A stretch of DNA of 64,000 nt from Corynebacterium nuruki S6-4 (GTDB taxonomy: Bacteria > Actinomycetota > Actinomycetes > Mycobacteriales > Mycobacteriaceae), in the NCBI RefSeq assembly GCF_007970465.1, contig NZ_CP042429.1:1550001-1614000 (forward strand). The letters run 5' to 3'. Made by a program: the position numbers and the translations under genes. Every line of letters begins with the position of its first letter. The stretch's first letter is position 1. Below the pieces are notes generated by a model. That model made no database searches. It was not told where the DNA came from and saw nothing but the letters and a program-made list of their open reading frames with translations. This document shows, one piece after another, positions 22,622 through 30,446 of this stretch.

Positions 22622-22832
22622 GGCAGCGCAACTGATCATCCGGCAGGCCAAAACGACGTTCACCCGGGGTCCCGTGGCACTTTTGGCCTGCCAGCCCACC
22701 GTCTGGCCTGCCGGCGCGCAGGTTGGCCTGCCAGCCCACCGTTTGACCTGCCAGCGCGCAGGTTGGCCTGCCCAACCGCCGTTTGGCCTGCCGGCGCACC
22801 AGTTGTTCTGCCGGCCCACCACCCGGCCTGCC
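22622..22832 (+). repeat. Array A: 51-bp palindromic core with eight 20-bp units
   Basis: Core 22642-22692 begins GGCAGGCCAAAA and ends CTTTTGGCCTGCC. Seven units of exactly 20 bp follow (22693-22832), each ending in GGCCTGCC or a close variant, with two unit types roughly alternating (AGCCCACCGTYTGRCCTGCC and RGCGCGCAGGTTGGCCTGCC). One inverted unit (22622-22641, starting GGCAGCGC) lies on the left. The rest of the gap between menD and the next gene is plain. Two related arrays are at 25671-25781 and 57730-57920. Confidence 0.85.
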
Positions 22833-22845
22833 GGGCGGCGTCCGG

Positions 22846-23603
22846 TCAGACCCCCAGTAATCGCCGGACCCGCGCACGCAGCGTCCGGACGCCCTCGAGG
22901 TCACGCAGCTGACCCGCCGTGACCCGCAGCAGCCTGCCGCCACTGTGCTGGATCGCCGCAGCGACCTCCGAGTCATGGTCCCGCTGGCCCCGCTCCAGAT
23001 GATGCTCCCCGTCATAGAAGAGGAACACACCGGCCTCCTCCCACCCCAGGTCCGCCGACGTGAGCAGATCACCGTCAGGCGTCCAGACCGGGATCTGACT
23101 GCACAGGCCCGGCGCGAGATCCTCGACGACCAGCCGCAGCAACGTCTCCGGAGGGGACTCCGCCCCGACATCCGTCTCCCCGATGACCGCGGCAGCCAGA
23201 TCGACGGGAATGTCCCGCAACCGGGCCGGGTCACCCGGCTCCGTCAGGTGAAGCGTCTGATGCAGGGAATCACTGACCTGGACAGACCGGATGAAGTCCG
23301 GGGTCAGTCGGGGAATCAGACTGCTCAGGTCCGGCACCGGCCACCGGGCGTCCCGGGCGGCGTCCTCCCGCCCGAGATCCCGGATCATGTGCCCGAGTGC
23401 CGTCCCCGCCGGAACGCACCGCAACAGCGGGAACGCCTTGTCCGGGACAACGGATTCCTCACGGTAGTCGACGAGGAACCTCGTCCGGGTCAGACGCAGA
23501 TGTGCGGCGCTGTTGCTGCAGCGCGCACCCCGGGTGACGAGAAACTCGAGCGGTTCTTCCCCGGTGAACGTCCGCATGCCCGACACCGGTCAAGTCCGGG
23601 GAA
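22846..23603 (-). pseudogene. C-terminal part of an IS-interrupted gene (DUF559-like endonuclease fold)
   Basis: The open frame (246 codons from a GTG at 23586, SGMRTFTGEEPLEFL) ends at 22846. The C-terminal half has the pattern GAESPPETLLRLVVEDL, then DLGWEEAGVFLFYDGEHH and RLLRVTAGQLRD, which resembles the Vsr/DUF559-like nuclease domain found in corynebacterial proteins with an N-terminal AbiEi-like winged-helix part. The matching N-terminal part lies beyond the IS element at 25032-25498. The frame has a TGA just before the GTG and does not rejoin the N-terminal fragment in frame. I take the pair as one broken gene. Confidence 0.7.
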
Positions 23604-25031
23604 GTGGTGTATCTCCCTTCCGCTGAAACAAAAGCGCGTGACACCAGGTCAAGGACCATCACGGGCCTGATAACGGGCTCCGCTCATGCTGCCTCCTGCA
23701 CCCGGTCGTCGCCGTCGACGTCGATGACGTTGGCGCCTATCACCGTCCGGGTATGCTCCAGACTCGTCAGCGACATGTACCGCTTCTGCTGGATCCAGTC
23801 ATCATGCTGCTCTGCGAGCACTGCCCCGACCAGACGGACCACCGCATCGCGGTTAGGGAAGATCCCCACGACATCGGTACGCCGGCGGATCTCCCGGTTC
23901 AGCCGCTCGGTGGGGTTGTTGGACCAGACCTTGGTCCACACCGCCTTCGGCGTGTTGGTGAACGCCAACAGCTCGTCGAGAGCTTCCTCGAGGTAGTCGG
24001 CGACATGCGGGAACTTGCTCTGACAGAAGCTGACGACCTCACGGGCCTGGTCCCACACCGCGGCAGCATCAGGCTGCTGGAAGATCGTCTGGAACATCGC
24101 CGACAACGTCGGCCACTGGGTCTTGGACACCATGGACGACAGGTTCTTGGCGAAATGCGTCCGGCAGCGCTGCCACGACGCGTTCGGCAGGACCTCACCG
24201 ATCGCGTGCTGGATACCCAGGTGCGCATCACTGGTGACCAGGAACACCTGGTCCAGTCCGCGGGCCTTCAGGTCGCGGAAGAAGCCGGTCCAGGAGGCCA
24301 CGGACTCTGCCGTGGCGACCTGCATGCCCAATAACTCCCGGTAACCTTCCGCGTTGACCCCGGTCGCCAGCAGCACCGACGTCTTCACGACCCGACCGCC
24401 TTCGCGGACTTTCATCGTCAGCGCATCGCAGGACACGTACAGGTACGGCCCAGTGTCGAGTGGGCGGTGGCGGAAATCCTCAACCATGGAGTCAAGGTCC
24501 CTGGCCATTTCGGACACCTGGGACTTCGACAGGTTGGTGATCCCCAGGCTGGCGACCAGGTCGTTCATTCTTCGGGTGGAGACACCCTTGAGGTAGCAGG
24601 TCGCGATGACGGTGCTCAAAGCTCGCTCGGCCCGGCTTCGTCGTTCCAGCAGCCAGTCGGGGAAGAACGACCCGGAGCGGAGCTTGGGAACGGCGACGTC
24701 GACGGTGCCGACACGGGTGTCGAGGTCGCGGTGACGGTAACCGTTGCGGGTGTTGGTGCGGGACTCGCTGGTGGTGGCGTAGTCCGCGCCGCAGACCTGA
24801 TCGGCCTGGGTGGACAGGATCTGGTTGATGAAGCTCTGCAGCATCTGGCGCATCAGGTCCGGGGAGGCCTGGGTGAGCAGTTCGTCGAGGTAGGTTGACG
24901 GGTCGATATGATGAGGGCTGGTGACCATCGTGGAGTCCCTTTCGAGGATATGTAGGAGTTGAGTCGAAAGGTACCTGCGGTGGTCGCCGTCGTCGTGGAC
25001 GGGCGGTCACCGGCAGTTACAGATACACCAC
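23604..25031 (-). mobile_element. IS256-family insertion sequence
   Basis: 1428 bp bounded by perfect 11-bp terminal inverted repeats GTGGTGTATCT (23604-23614) and AGATACACCAC (25021-25031), with one transposase gene inside. The 8-9 bp flanking each end do not match, so no target duplication is visible. It lies inside a broken gene. Confidence 0.88.
23684..24928 (-). CDS. IS256-family transposase
   Basis: 414 residues, intact. The DDE residues are visible: D168 in YVSCDALTMKV, D234 in LVTSDAHLGIQHAIGE and E341 in WSNNPTERLNREIRRRTDVV, the family signature. The conserved CRTHFAKNL segment precedes the last motif. Full length suggests the element may still be active. It catalyses DNA cleavage and strand transfer at the terminal inverted repeats. 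Confidence 0.96.
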   Translation of the reverse strand: MVTSPHHIDPSTYLDELLTQASPDLMRQMLQSFINQILSTQADQVCGADYATTSESRTNTRNGYRHRDLDTRVGTVDVAVPKLRSGSFFPDWLLERRSRAERALSTVIATCYLKGVSTRRMNDLVASLGITNLSKSQVSEMARDLDSMVEDFRHRPLDTGPYLYVSCDALTMKVREGGRVVKTSVLLATGVNAEGYRELLGMQVATAESVASWTGFFRDLKARGLDQVFLVTSDAHLGIQHAIGEVLPNASWQRCRTHFAKNLSSMVSKTQWPTLSAMFQTIFQQPDAAAVWDQAREVVSFCQSKFPHVADYLEEALDELLAFTNTPKAVWTKVWSNNPTERLNREIRRRTDVVGIFPNRDAVVRLVGAVLAEQHDDWIQQKRYMSLTSLEHTRTVIGANVIDVDGDDRVQEAA

Positions 25032-25498
25032 GCTAGAGGACGTAACCCCGACACCCCGGCGGCGGTGAACCCGGTCGCGACATGTCCGGGGTTGCGCAGA
25101 GCATGGGCGCGGGCCAGCACCTCCACCGGAATGCGCCGGGCCCGGGTGAAGCCGCCCGAGGTCTTCTCGGGCAAAAGGGCGTCCCGGTGGACATACACGC
25201 CGTGCTCGATGCGGACCCAGTGGTCACGGACATTGACCGCCGAAACCCCCGCGCGTGTCAGCTCTGCCCGGGTCATCGGGCGGTACCGGGAAAGACCTGC
25301 AGTGCTCTGCACCCGTTGCCGGGCACGGATACGCCGGAGGTACCAGTCCGTCGGACCGACCTGACCGGACAGGGGAAGTAGTGTCCCCGTCGGTGCCGGT
25401 TGCGGTGAATTTGATGGCTGTGTCGGCTGTGCCGGCTGTGCTGGCTGTGCTCGTTGTGTCGGCTGTGGCACTGCGGAACCTGTTCCCCCGGTCGTCAT
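25032..25498 (-). pseudogene. N-terminal part of the IS-interrupted gene
   Basis: From the ATG at 25498 (MTTGGTGSAVPQ) the frame runs through a Gln/Pro/Ala-rich repeat (QPTQRAQPAQPAQPTQP), then YLRRIRARQRVQSTAGL, RPMTRAELTRAGVSAVNVRDHW and VEVLARAHALRNPGHVATGF before entering the IS at 25031. The segment with DHWVRIEHGVYV resembles the winged-helix N-terminus of AbiEi-like corynebacterial proteins. The C-terminal part is at 22846-23603. Start choice is uncertain because the upstream frame is also open. Confidence 0.65.
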
Positions 25499-25670
25499 GC
25501 CGACGAGTGAAGCAGCCGGGATCCGCGGTGTCGACCACGGCTCCCGGGGTCGAGTCCGGCTGTGGAAAAGTTGTCCACAGCACCAGCTGTCACCTGCGGA
25601 GACGCAGAATGACAAGAATGCCGGCGGGTACCGCTCTTCCCGTCGGTGTCGTCAGCGTCGTCATCCCGCC

Positions 25671-25781
25671 GGCAGCGCAACCGGTCATCCGGCAGCGCAA
25701 CTGATCGTGTGGCAGGCCAAAACGACGTTCACCCGGGGTGTCGCGGCACTTTTGGCCTGCCGCACCGACAGATGGCCTGCC
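25671..25781 (+). repeat. Array B: 51-bp core with three 20-bp units
   Basis: Core 25711-25761 is nearly identical to that of array A and in the same orientation. Two inverted 20-bp units lie on the left (25671-25690 and 25691-25710, both starting GGCAGCGCAAC) and one on the right (25762-25781, GCACCGACAGATGGCCTGCC). Confidence 0.85.
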
Positions 25782-26065
25782 GCGCGGCGAGGTGATCTCC
25801 AGCTTGAGTGGCCAGTGGGACTGATGAGTCTGGTGGGCCTGGTGGGATTGCGGTACCTGTGCAGTGGTCGGGACCGCGCCGTCTGTGAGGCTGATGGAAC
25901 CGGTGAAGCCAGCGAGACCGCGCCGTCTGTGAGGCTGGTGAGGCTGGTGGGGCTGGTGGTAGTGGGACTGATGGTGGTGGGGCCAGCAGGGTCAGTGTGT
26001 CCGGTGGGGACGGTGGTGTCGGTGATGGGGCTGGTGGGGCCGACCGAGGGAGATGGCGCGGCGGC
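25782..26065. repeat. Gene-free stretch with TG-rich direct repeats
   Basis: No gene is supported between array B and the menC stop. The strand is biased to G and T on the plus strand. The segment GACCGCGCCGTCTGTGAGGC occurs at 25872 and again 44 bp later, followed by short GGCTGGTGG repeats. Confidence 0.5.
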
Positions 26066-27130
26066 CTACTGCGCCGCGAGCACCGCGTAGGACGCCGCCA
26101 ACCGGTCGAACCACCAGTCCCGCCGCTCCGGCGCCGACGCCAGCGCATCCAGCCGCGCCTCCTCGGGCACACACTGCTCGACCGCCAGCCGCCCGTCGAC
26201 GATCTGACGGGGCGCGCACACCTCCTCCAGATACAGCGACCCGGTCGCCAGGCCCGCAGCCTGCGGCGCGACCACCATGTCCTCGTCATCGGAGTAACCG
26301 GGCAGAGTCGCCACCGCCAGCAGCCCGGCGTACATCCCCACCGCCGATTCCAGGGCCGAGGAGACGGTGACGGCCACCCCGTACTCCCCCACCTCGCGCG
26401 CGATCTGCCGGACATGGTCCACCCCGCCCAGCGGCGCCGCCTTGAGCACCGCGACATCGCACGCCCCGGCCTGCACCACCGTCATCGGGTCGGACGCCTT
26501 CCTGATCAGCTCATCGGCCGCGACCCGCACCATCATGCCGCGCGAACCCAGCCGCCGGCGCAGTTCCGCCAGTTCCGCAACCGTCGCGCACGGCTGCTCC
26601 ATGTAGTCCAGGGGGCCACCGCCCTGCGCCGGATCGGTCAACGCCACCGCCGCCGCGAAGGCCTCGTCGACACTCCAGCCGGTATTGGCGTCCACCCGCA
26701 CCGCGACACCGGGCCGCGCCTCCCGCACCGCACGCACCCGCGCCACGTCGTCGGCGAGGGTCTGCCCCTGCTGGGCGACCTTCACCTTCACGGTCCGGCA
26801 GCCCGGATAGCGGTCCAGCAGGGCCGGGACCAGCTCCGGATCGGACGCCACGTCGACCGCCGGCACTGTCGCGTTGACCTCCACGGAGGTCAACGCGGGC
26901 TCGGCGACCGAGGCGGCGTCCCACCCCAGGAGCAGGGCCGAACGCAGCCAGCGGGACGCCTCCTCCGGGCCGTACTCCAGGAACGGCGACCACTCGACCC
27001 AGCCGTCGGGCCCCTCGAGCAGCATGATCTCGCGCTCGGTGACGCCCCGGAACGGCACCCGCAGCGGGCAGGTCACCACGCGGGCCCGGTCGGTGAGGTC
27101 GTCGAGTGAAGGCAGGGAGGGAAGAGTCAT
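26066..27130 (-). CDS. menC: o-Succinylbenzoate synthase MenC
   Basis: Enolase-superfamily enzyme that dehydrates SHCHC to o-succinylbenzoate; 354 residues from the ATG at 27130 (MTLPSLPSLDDL). Catalytic lysines are in TVKVKVAQQ (about 138-146) and VAVLKAAPLGG (about 230-240). Metal ligands are VDANTGW (Asp), DYMEQP (Glu) and VAADELIRK (Asp). The ATG is 6 nt downstream of a TAGGCT -10 box, which suggests leaderless transcription. It is divergent from menB, only 22 bp away. Confidence 0.94.
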   Translation of the reverse strand: MTLPSLPSLDDLTDRARVVTCPLRVPFRGVTEREIMLLEGPDGWVEWSPFLEYGPEEASRWLRSALLLGWDAASVAEPALTSVEVNATVPAVDVASDPELVPALLDRYPGCRTVKVKVAQQGQTLADDVARVRAVREARPGVAVRVDANTGWSVDEAFAAAVALTDPAQGGGPLDYMEQPCATVAELAELRRRLGSRGMMVRVAADELIRKASDPMTVVQAGACDVAVLKAAPLGGVDHVRQIAREVGEYGVAVTVSSALESAVGMYAGLLAVATLPGYSDDEDMVVAPQAAGLATGSLYLEEVCAPRQIVDGRLAVEQCVPEEARLDALASAPERRDWWFDRLAASYAVLAAQ

Positions 27131-27136
27131 GCCCAC

Positions 27137-27146
27137 AGCCTACGAT
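27137..27146. promoter_or_regulatory. Overlapping -10 boxes of divergent menB and menC
   Basis: The plus-strand sequence AGCCTACGAT contains TACGAT (27141-27146), 6 nt before the menB ATG. Its complement contains TAGGCT (27142-27137), 6 nt before the menC ATG. The two boxes share two base pairs, so the two promoters should exclude each other. Confidence 0.6.
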
Positions 27147-27152
27147 GGCCGC

Positions 27153-28106
27153 ATGGCTGACAAGACAGACAATCCCTTCAACCCGGACCTGTGGCGCGAG
27201 GTCCCCGGATTCGACTTCGACGACATCACCTACCACCGGCACGTCGGTGAGGGGCGGGCGAACGGCATCGTGCGCATCGCCTTCGACCGTCCGGAGGTAC
27301 GCAACGCGTTCCGGCCGCACACCGTCGACGAGCTGTACCGCGCCCTCGACCACGCGCGCCGTTCCCCCGATGTCGGCACCATCCTGCTCACCGGCAACGG
27401 TCCGAGCCCGAAGGACGGCGGCTGGGCGTTCTGCTCCGGCGGCGACCAGCGGATCCGCGGCCGGTCCGGCTACCAGTACGCCACCGAGCACGATTCCGAC
27501 GTCGAGCACGCGGACGCCTCCTCGGTCGACGCCGCCCGGGCGAAGGCCGAGGGGGGCCGGCTGCACATCCTCGAGGTGCAGCGGCTGATCCGCACCATGC
27601 CGAAGGTCGTCATCTGCCTGGTCAGTGGCTGGGCGGCCGGTGGCGGGCACAGCCTGCACGTGGTCTGTGACCTCACCCTCGCCTCGCGCCAGTACGCGAA
27701 GTTCAAGCAGACCGACGCCGACGTGGGGTCCTTCGACGCCGGCTACGGTTCGGCCTACCTGGCCAAGCAGGTCGGCCAGAAGTACGCCCGGGAGATCTTC
27801 TTCCTCGGCCGGACCTACGACGCCGAGCGGATGATGCAGATGGGTGCGGTCAACGAGGTCGTGGACCACGCCGACCTGGAGGACACGGCCATCGAGTGGG
27901 CGCGGGCGGTCAACGGCAAGTCGCCGACAGCGCAGCGGATGCTGAAGTTCGCCTTCAACCTCACCGACGACGGGCTCATGGGCCAGCAGGTCTTCGCCGG
28001 CGAGGCGACCCGCCTGGCGTACATGACCGATGAGGCGGTGGAGGGCAAGAACGCCTTCCTGGAGAAGCGCGACCCGCAGTGGGACGAGTTCCCCTACTAC
28101 TACTGA
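27153..28106 (+). CDS. menB: 1,4-Dihydroxy-2-naphthoyl-CoA synthase MenB
   Basis: Crotonase-family enzyme that closes the second naphthoquinone ring from o-succinylbenzoyl-CoA; 317 residues from the ATG at 27153 (MADKTDNPFNPDLW). It has RIAFDRPEVRNAFRPHTVDE (about 43-62), GGWAFCSGGDQRIRGRSGYQ (about 90-109), oxyanion loop VSGWAAGGGHSLH (about 158-170), DADVGSFDAGYGSAYLAK (about 189-206) and the C-terminal EFPYYY. No ribosome binding site precedes the ATG, which fits a leaderless transcript. Confidence 0.97.
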   Translation: MADKTDNPFNPDLWREVPGFDFDDITYHRHVGEGRANGIVRIAFDRPEVRNAFRPHTVDELYRALDHARRSPDVGTILLTGNGPSPKDGGWAFCSGGDQRIRGRSGYQYATEHDSDVEHADASSVDAARAKAEGGRLHILEVQRLIRTMPKVVICLVSGWAAGGGHSLHVVCDLTLASRQYAKFKQTDADVGSFDAGYGSAYLAKQVGQKYAREIFFLGRTYDAERMMQMGAVNEVVDHADLEDTAIEWARAVNGKSPTAQRMLKFAFNLTDDGLMGQQVFAGEATRLAYMTDEAVEGKNAFLEKRDPQWDEFPYYY

Positions 28107-28466
28107 GTGCCACCGGGTGCGCGCCGGTGCGCCGGGATGCCTGCCGGGCGCGTGCCGGCGCAGCCACGTCCCGGCAACGTGAACTCCAGGTGAACGCGGC
28201 CTGTCCCACGGTGTAATTCTGGACACCACAAAAGTTATCGTGACCTGCGGATATTACGTGGGTCACGCCAACAATCACAGCGTCCTGCCACCGTCGGGAC
28301 AGTCGGTTCCCGTGCTGACCTGCAGTTCCGCCGGGGCGCCGGGGAGGGCGTCCGGCACCACCCGGGCACCCCTGGGGCTGACCCACTAATTGACGCCACC
28401 CCCGCAGTCACCCCCGTTCGGGGAGAGGCGGTGGAAAACGGCCGCGTGGCGAGGGATATTCCTGGG
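28107..28466 (+). promoter_or_regulatory. pitA upstream region with PHO-box-like direct repeat (28179-28195)
   Basis: GTGAAC is repeated 11 bp apart in GTGAACTCCAGGTGAAC (28179-28195), the spacing and sequence of a PhoP/PhoR-type site. A TAATTC that could serve as a -10 lies 18 bp further (28214-28219). A second candidate promoter (TGGAAA, 17 bp, GATATT) directly precedes the pitA start. No gene is seen in this 360-bp gap. Confidence 0.5.
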
Positions 28467-29846
28467 GTGACTACAGAGGTACTGATACTGATTCTCGTGA
28501 TCGGGACAGCGTTGGCGTTCGACTTCACCAACGGTTTCCACGACACCGCAAACGCCATGGCGACGTCCATCGCCACCGGCGCCCTCAAGCCGAAGATCGC
28601 AGTACTCCTCGCCGGCGGACTCAACCTCGTCGGCGCATTCATCTCCGTGGCCGTCGCCAAGACCGTGGCGAAGGGGATCGTCGACCTCGACGCCTTCGAC
28701 CTCTCCGTCACCCAGGACGCCGACAAACTCCTCCTCGTCGTCTTCTCCGGACTCATCGGCGGCATCATCTGGAACCTGCTGACCTGGTTGTTCGGTCTCC
28801 CCTCCAGCTCCTCCCACGCCCTGTTCGGCGGCCTCATCGGTGCCGCGATCGGGGCGCTCGGTGTCTCCGGGGTCGTGTGGGACGGCGTCCTGCAGAAGAT
28901 CATCGTGCCGGCACTGGCCGCCCCGCTGATCGCCGGCATCATCGCCGCGCTCGGCACCGCGGGCGTCTACTGGCTGACCAACAACACCCGTGAGGAGGAG
29001 CGCGACAACCTCTTCCGCGCCGGCCAGATCGGCTCCGCCTCCCTCGTCGCCCTCGCCCACGGCACCTCGGACGCCCAGAAGACCATGGGCGTCATCTTCC
29101 TCGCCCTCGTCGCCAGCGGTCACCTGGACGAGGCCGCGAACATGCCGCTGTGGGTCACCGCGGCCTGCGCCTTCGCCATCGCGGCGGGCACCTACGCCGG
29201 CGGCTGGCGCGTCATCCGCACCCTGGGCAAGGGCCTGGTGGAGATCGAGTCCCCGCAGGGCATGGCCGCCGAGACCTCGTCGGCGGCGATCATCCTCACC
29301 TCCGCCCACTTCGGCATGGCCCTGTCCACCACCCACGTCGCCACCGGCTCCATCCTCGGGACCGGGGTGGGACGCCCCGGCGCCGCGGTGCGCTGGGGTG
29401 TGGCCGGCCGCATGGCCATCGCCTGGGTGACCACGCTGCCGATCGCCGCACTTGTCTCGCTGCTGGTCTGGTGGGTCTCCCACGGCGTCGCCGGGCAGAC
29501 CAACACGGCGACCGGGGCGGTCACCGCCTTCGTCATCCTCGCGATCGTCGTCGCCGCGATCACCTGGCAGGCCCGCAAGGCCCCGGTGCACGCCGACAAC
29601 GTCAACGAGGACTGGGACGGCAACGGCCTCGCCCCCGAGGACGCCGCGGCCGCCGCTGCTGCCGCGGGCACCGACACTGCCGCCACCGGCACCGCCACCG
29701 GGTCCCTGCCCAATGCCGGGCAGGCGGACCCCGCCGGCGGACTGGCCACCGCGATGGCCGGCCACACCGAGCTGCACGACCCGGCACACTTCGTCGACAC
29801 CACCGCCGGTCACGACCTGACCGACACCACCGGAAAGGGTGAGTGA
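28467..29846 (+). CDS. pitA: Inorganic phosphate transporter, Pit family
   Basis: 459 residues from the GTG at 28467 (VTTEVLILILVIGTAL); GTGs at 28446 and 28431 are in frame but precede the hydrophobic start. The family repeats are clear: DFTNGFHDTANAMATSIATG near the N-terminus and LVALAHGTSDAQKTMGVI in the middle, with GLPSSSSHALFGGLIGA and MALSTTHVATGSILGTGVG as the paired substrate-site segments. About ten membrane helices are followed by a 90-residue Ala/Thr-rich soluble tail. It probably imports metal-phosphate with protons. It overlaps or abuts the next small gene. Confidence 0.93.
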   Translation: MTTEVLILILVIGTALAFDFTNGFHDTANAMATSIATGALKPKIAVLLAGGLNLVGAFISVAVAKTVAKGIVDLDAFDLSVTQDADKLLLVVFSGLIGGIIWNLLTWLFGLPSSSSHALFGGLIGAAIGALGVSGVVWDGVLQKIIVPALAAPLIAGIIAALGTAGVYWLTNNTREEERDNLFRAGQIGSASLVALAHGTSDAQKTMGVIFLALVASGHLDEAANMPLWVTAACAFAIAAGTYAGGWRVIRTLGKGLVEIESPQGMAAETSSAAIILTSAHFGMALSTTHVATGSILGTGVGRPGAAVRWGVAGRMAIAWVTTLPIAALVSLLVWWVSHGVAGQTNTATGAVTAFVILAIVVAAITWQARKAPVHADNVNEDWDGNGLAPEDAAAAAAAAGTDTAATGTATGSLPNAGQADPAGGLATAMAGHTELHDPAHFVDTTAGHDLTDTTGKGE

Positions 29847-29847
29847 C

Positions 29848-30132
29848 ATGGACCTGTTCGGAAACCTCGCGGAGGTGCTCATCGCCGGGATCATCCTCGG
29901 CGCGGGCCTGCCCGTCCTGTTCGCCCTCGGGATCCGCCTCTCCGTCCCCGCCGCGGACGCCGAGGGGCCCGCCGCACACCACGTCAGCCCGCTGCGCCGC
30001 ACCGGTGCGTACCTGTGCTTCGCCGTCATCGCCGTCGCCGTCATCGTCGGTCTCCTGTGGATCACCCAGGGCCGGCTGTACGACACCTTCGGCTGGGACA
30101 TCTTCGGCACCGGCGGCTCCTCGGAGGGGTGA
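29848..30132 (+). CDS. Small two-helix membrane protein in the pit operon
   Basis: 94 residues from the ATG at 29848 (MDLFGNLAEVLIAG), one base after the pitA stop; a GTG at 29839 would overlap pitA. GAAAGGGTGAG lies upstream. Two membrane helices are visible (about 7-27 and 49-69) with a short acidic loop between. Similar small proteins often follow pit genes in corynebacteria, so a role in phosphate uptake is likely but unproven. I do not recognise a named family. Confidence 0.8.
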   Translation: MDLFGNLAEVLIAGIILGAGLPVLFALGIRLSVPAADAEGPAAHHVSPLRRTGAYLCFAVIAVAVIVGLLWITQGRLYDTFGWDIFGTGGSSEG

Positions 30133-30210
30133 CGCACCTCACTTCCCGCAAAAACCGGGCCGTAACAGTCCCGTAAAATACCGGTCACGCAGGCTTTTTC
30201 CCGATAATGC

Positions 30211-30240
30211 TTGACGCCACCCACGATTGTGGACTACCTT
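30211..30240 (+). promoter_or_regulatory. Promoter for the two small genes after pitA
   Basis: TTGACG (30211-30216), 18-bp spacer, TACCTT (30235-30240), about 64 bp upstream of the GTG at 30304. The match to the corynebacterial consensus is good. Confidence 0.55.
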
Positions 30241-30303
30241 CAATCAGGTCGCATCAACTAATGGGCTCCGACGGCCCCCGCATCATCGAAAGAGGTGACC
30301 CCC

Positions 30304-30432
30304 GTGTCCGGAGCAATCCACCGCATCATCAGCTGGTACCGCGATCCCGCCAGGGGCGTGGCCACCGCCACCGACCGCACCGTCCTCGGCGTCCTCGCCG
30401 CCCCCGCCGCAGGAACCACCGACCCGAAGTGA
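30304..30432 (+). CDS. 42-residue protein, paralogue of the next gene's N-terminus
   Basis: A GTG-started frame (VSGAIHRIISWYRDPARGVA) with AGAGGTGA upstream, ending 15 bp before the next GTG. It matches the start of the following protein over about 30 residues (HRI-xx-WYRDPxRG, TDRTVLGxLA), and amino-acid identity exceeds what a chance frame would give. Either it is a real micro-protein or a decayed tandem duplicate. No known family is recognised. Confidence 0.6.
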   Translation: MSGAIHRIISWYRDPARGVATATDRTVLGVLAAPAAGTTDPK

Positions 30433-30446
30433 AAGGAGACACCCCC

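Noticed and set aside
22622..22832. CRISPR array.
   Set aside because: The intervals between repeated blocks are related in sequence, the unit is only 20 bp, and no cas gene is present. The same applies to the 41-bp arrays.
22352..22912. Plus-strand frame running through array A.
   Set aside because: The 20-bp repeats leave several frames open on both strands, so the open frame reflects the repeat and not coding.
28390..28401. TTGACGCCACCC before pitA as a -35 box, matching the one at 30211.
   Set aside because: No TANNNT hexamer lies 16 to 19 bp downstream.
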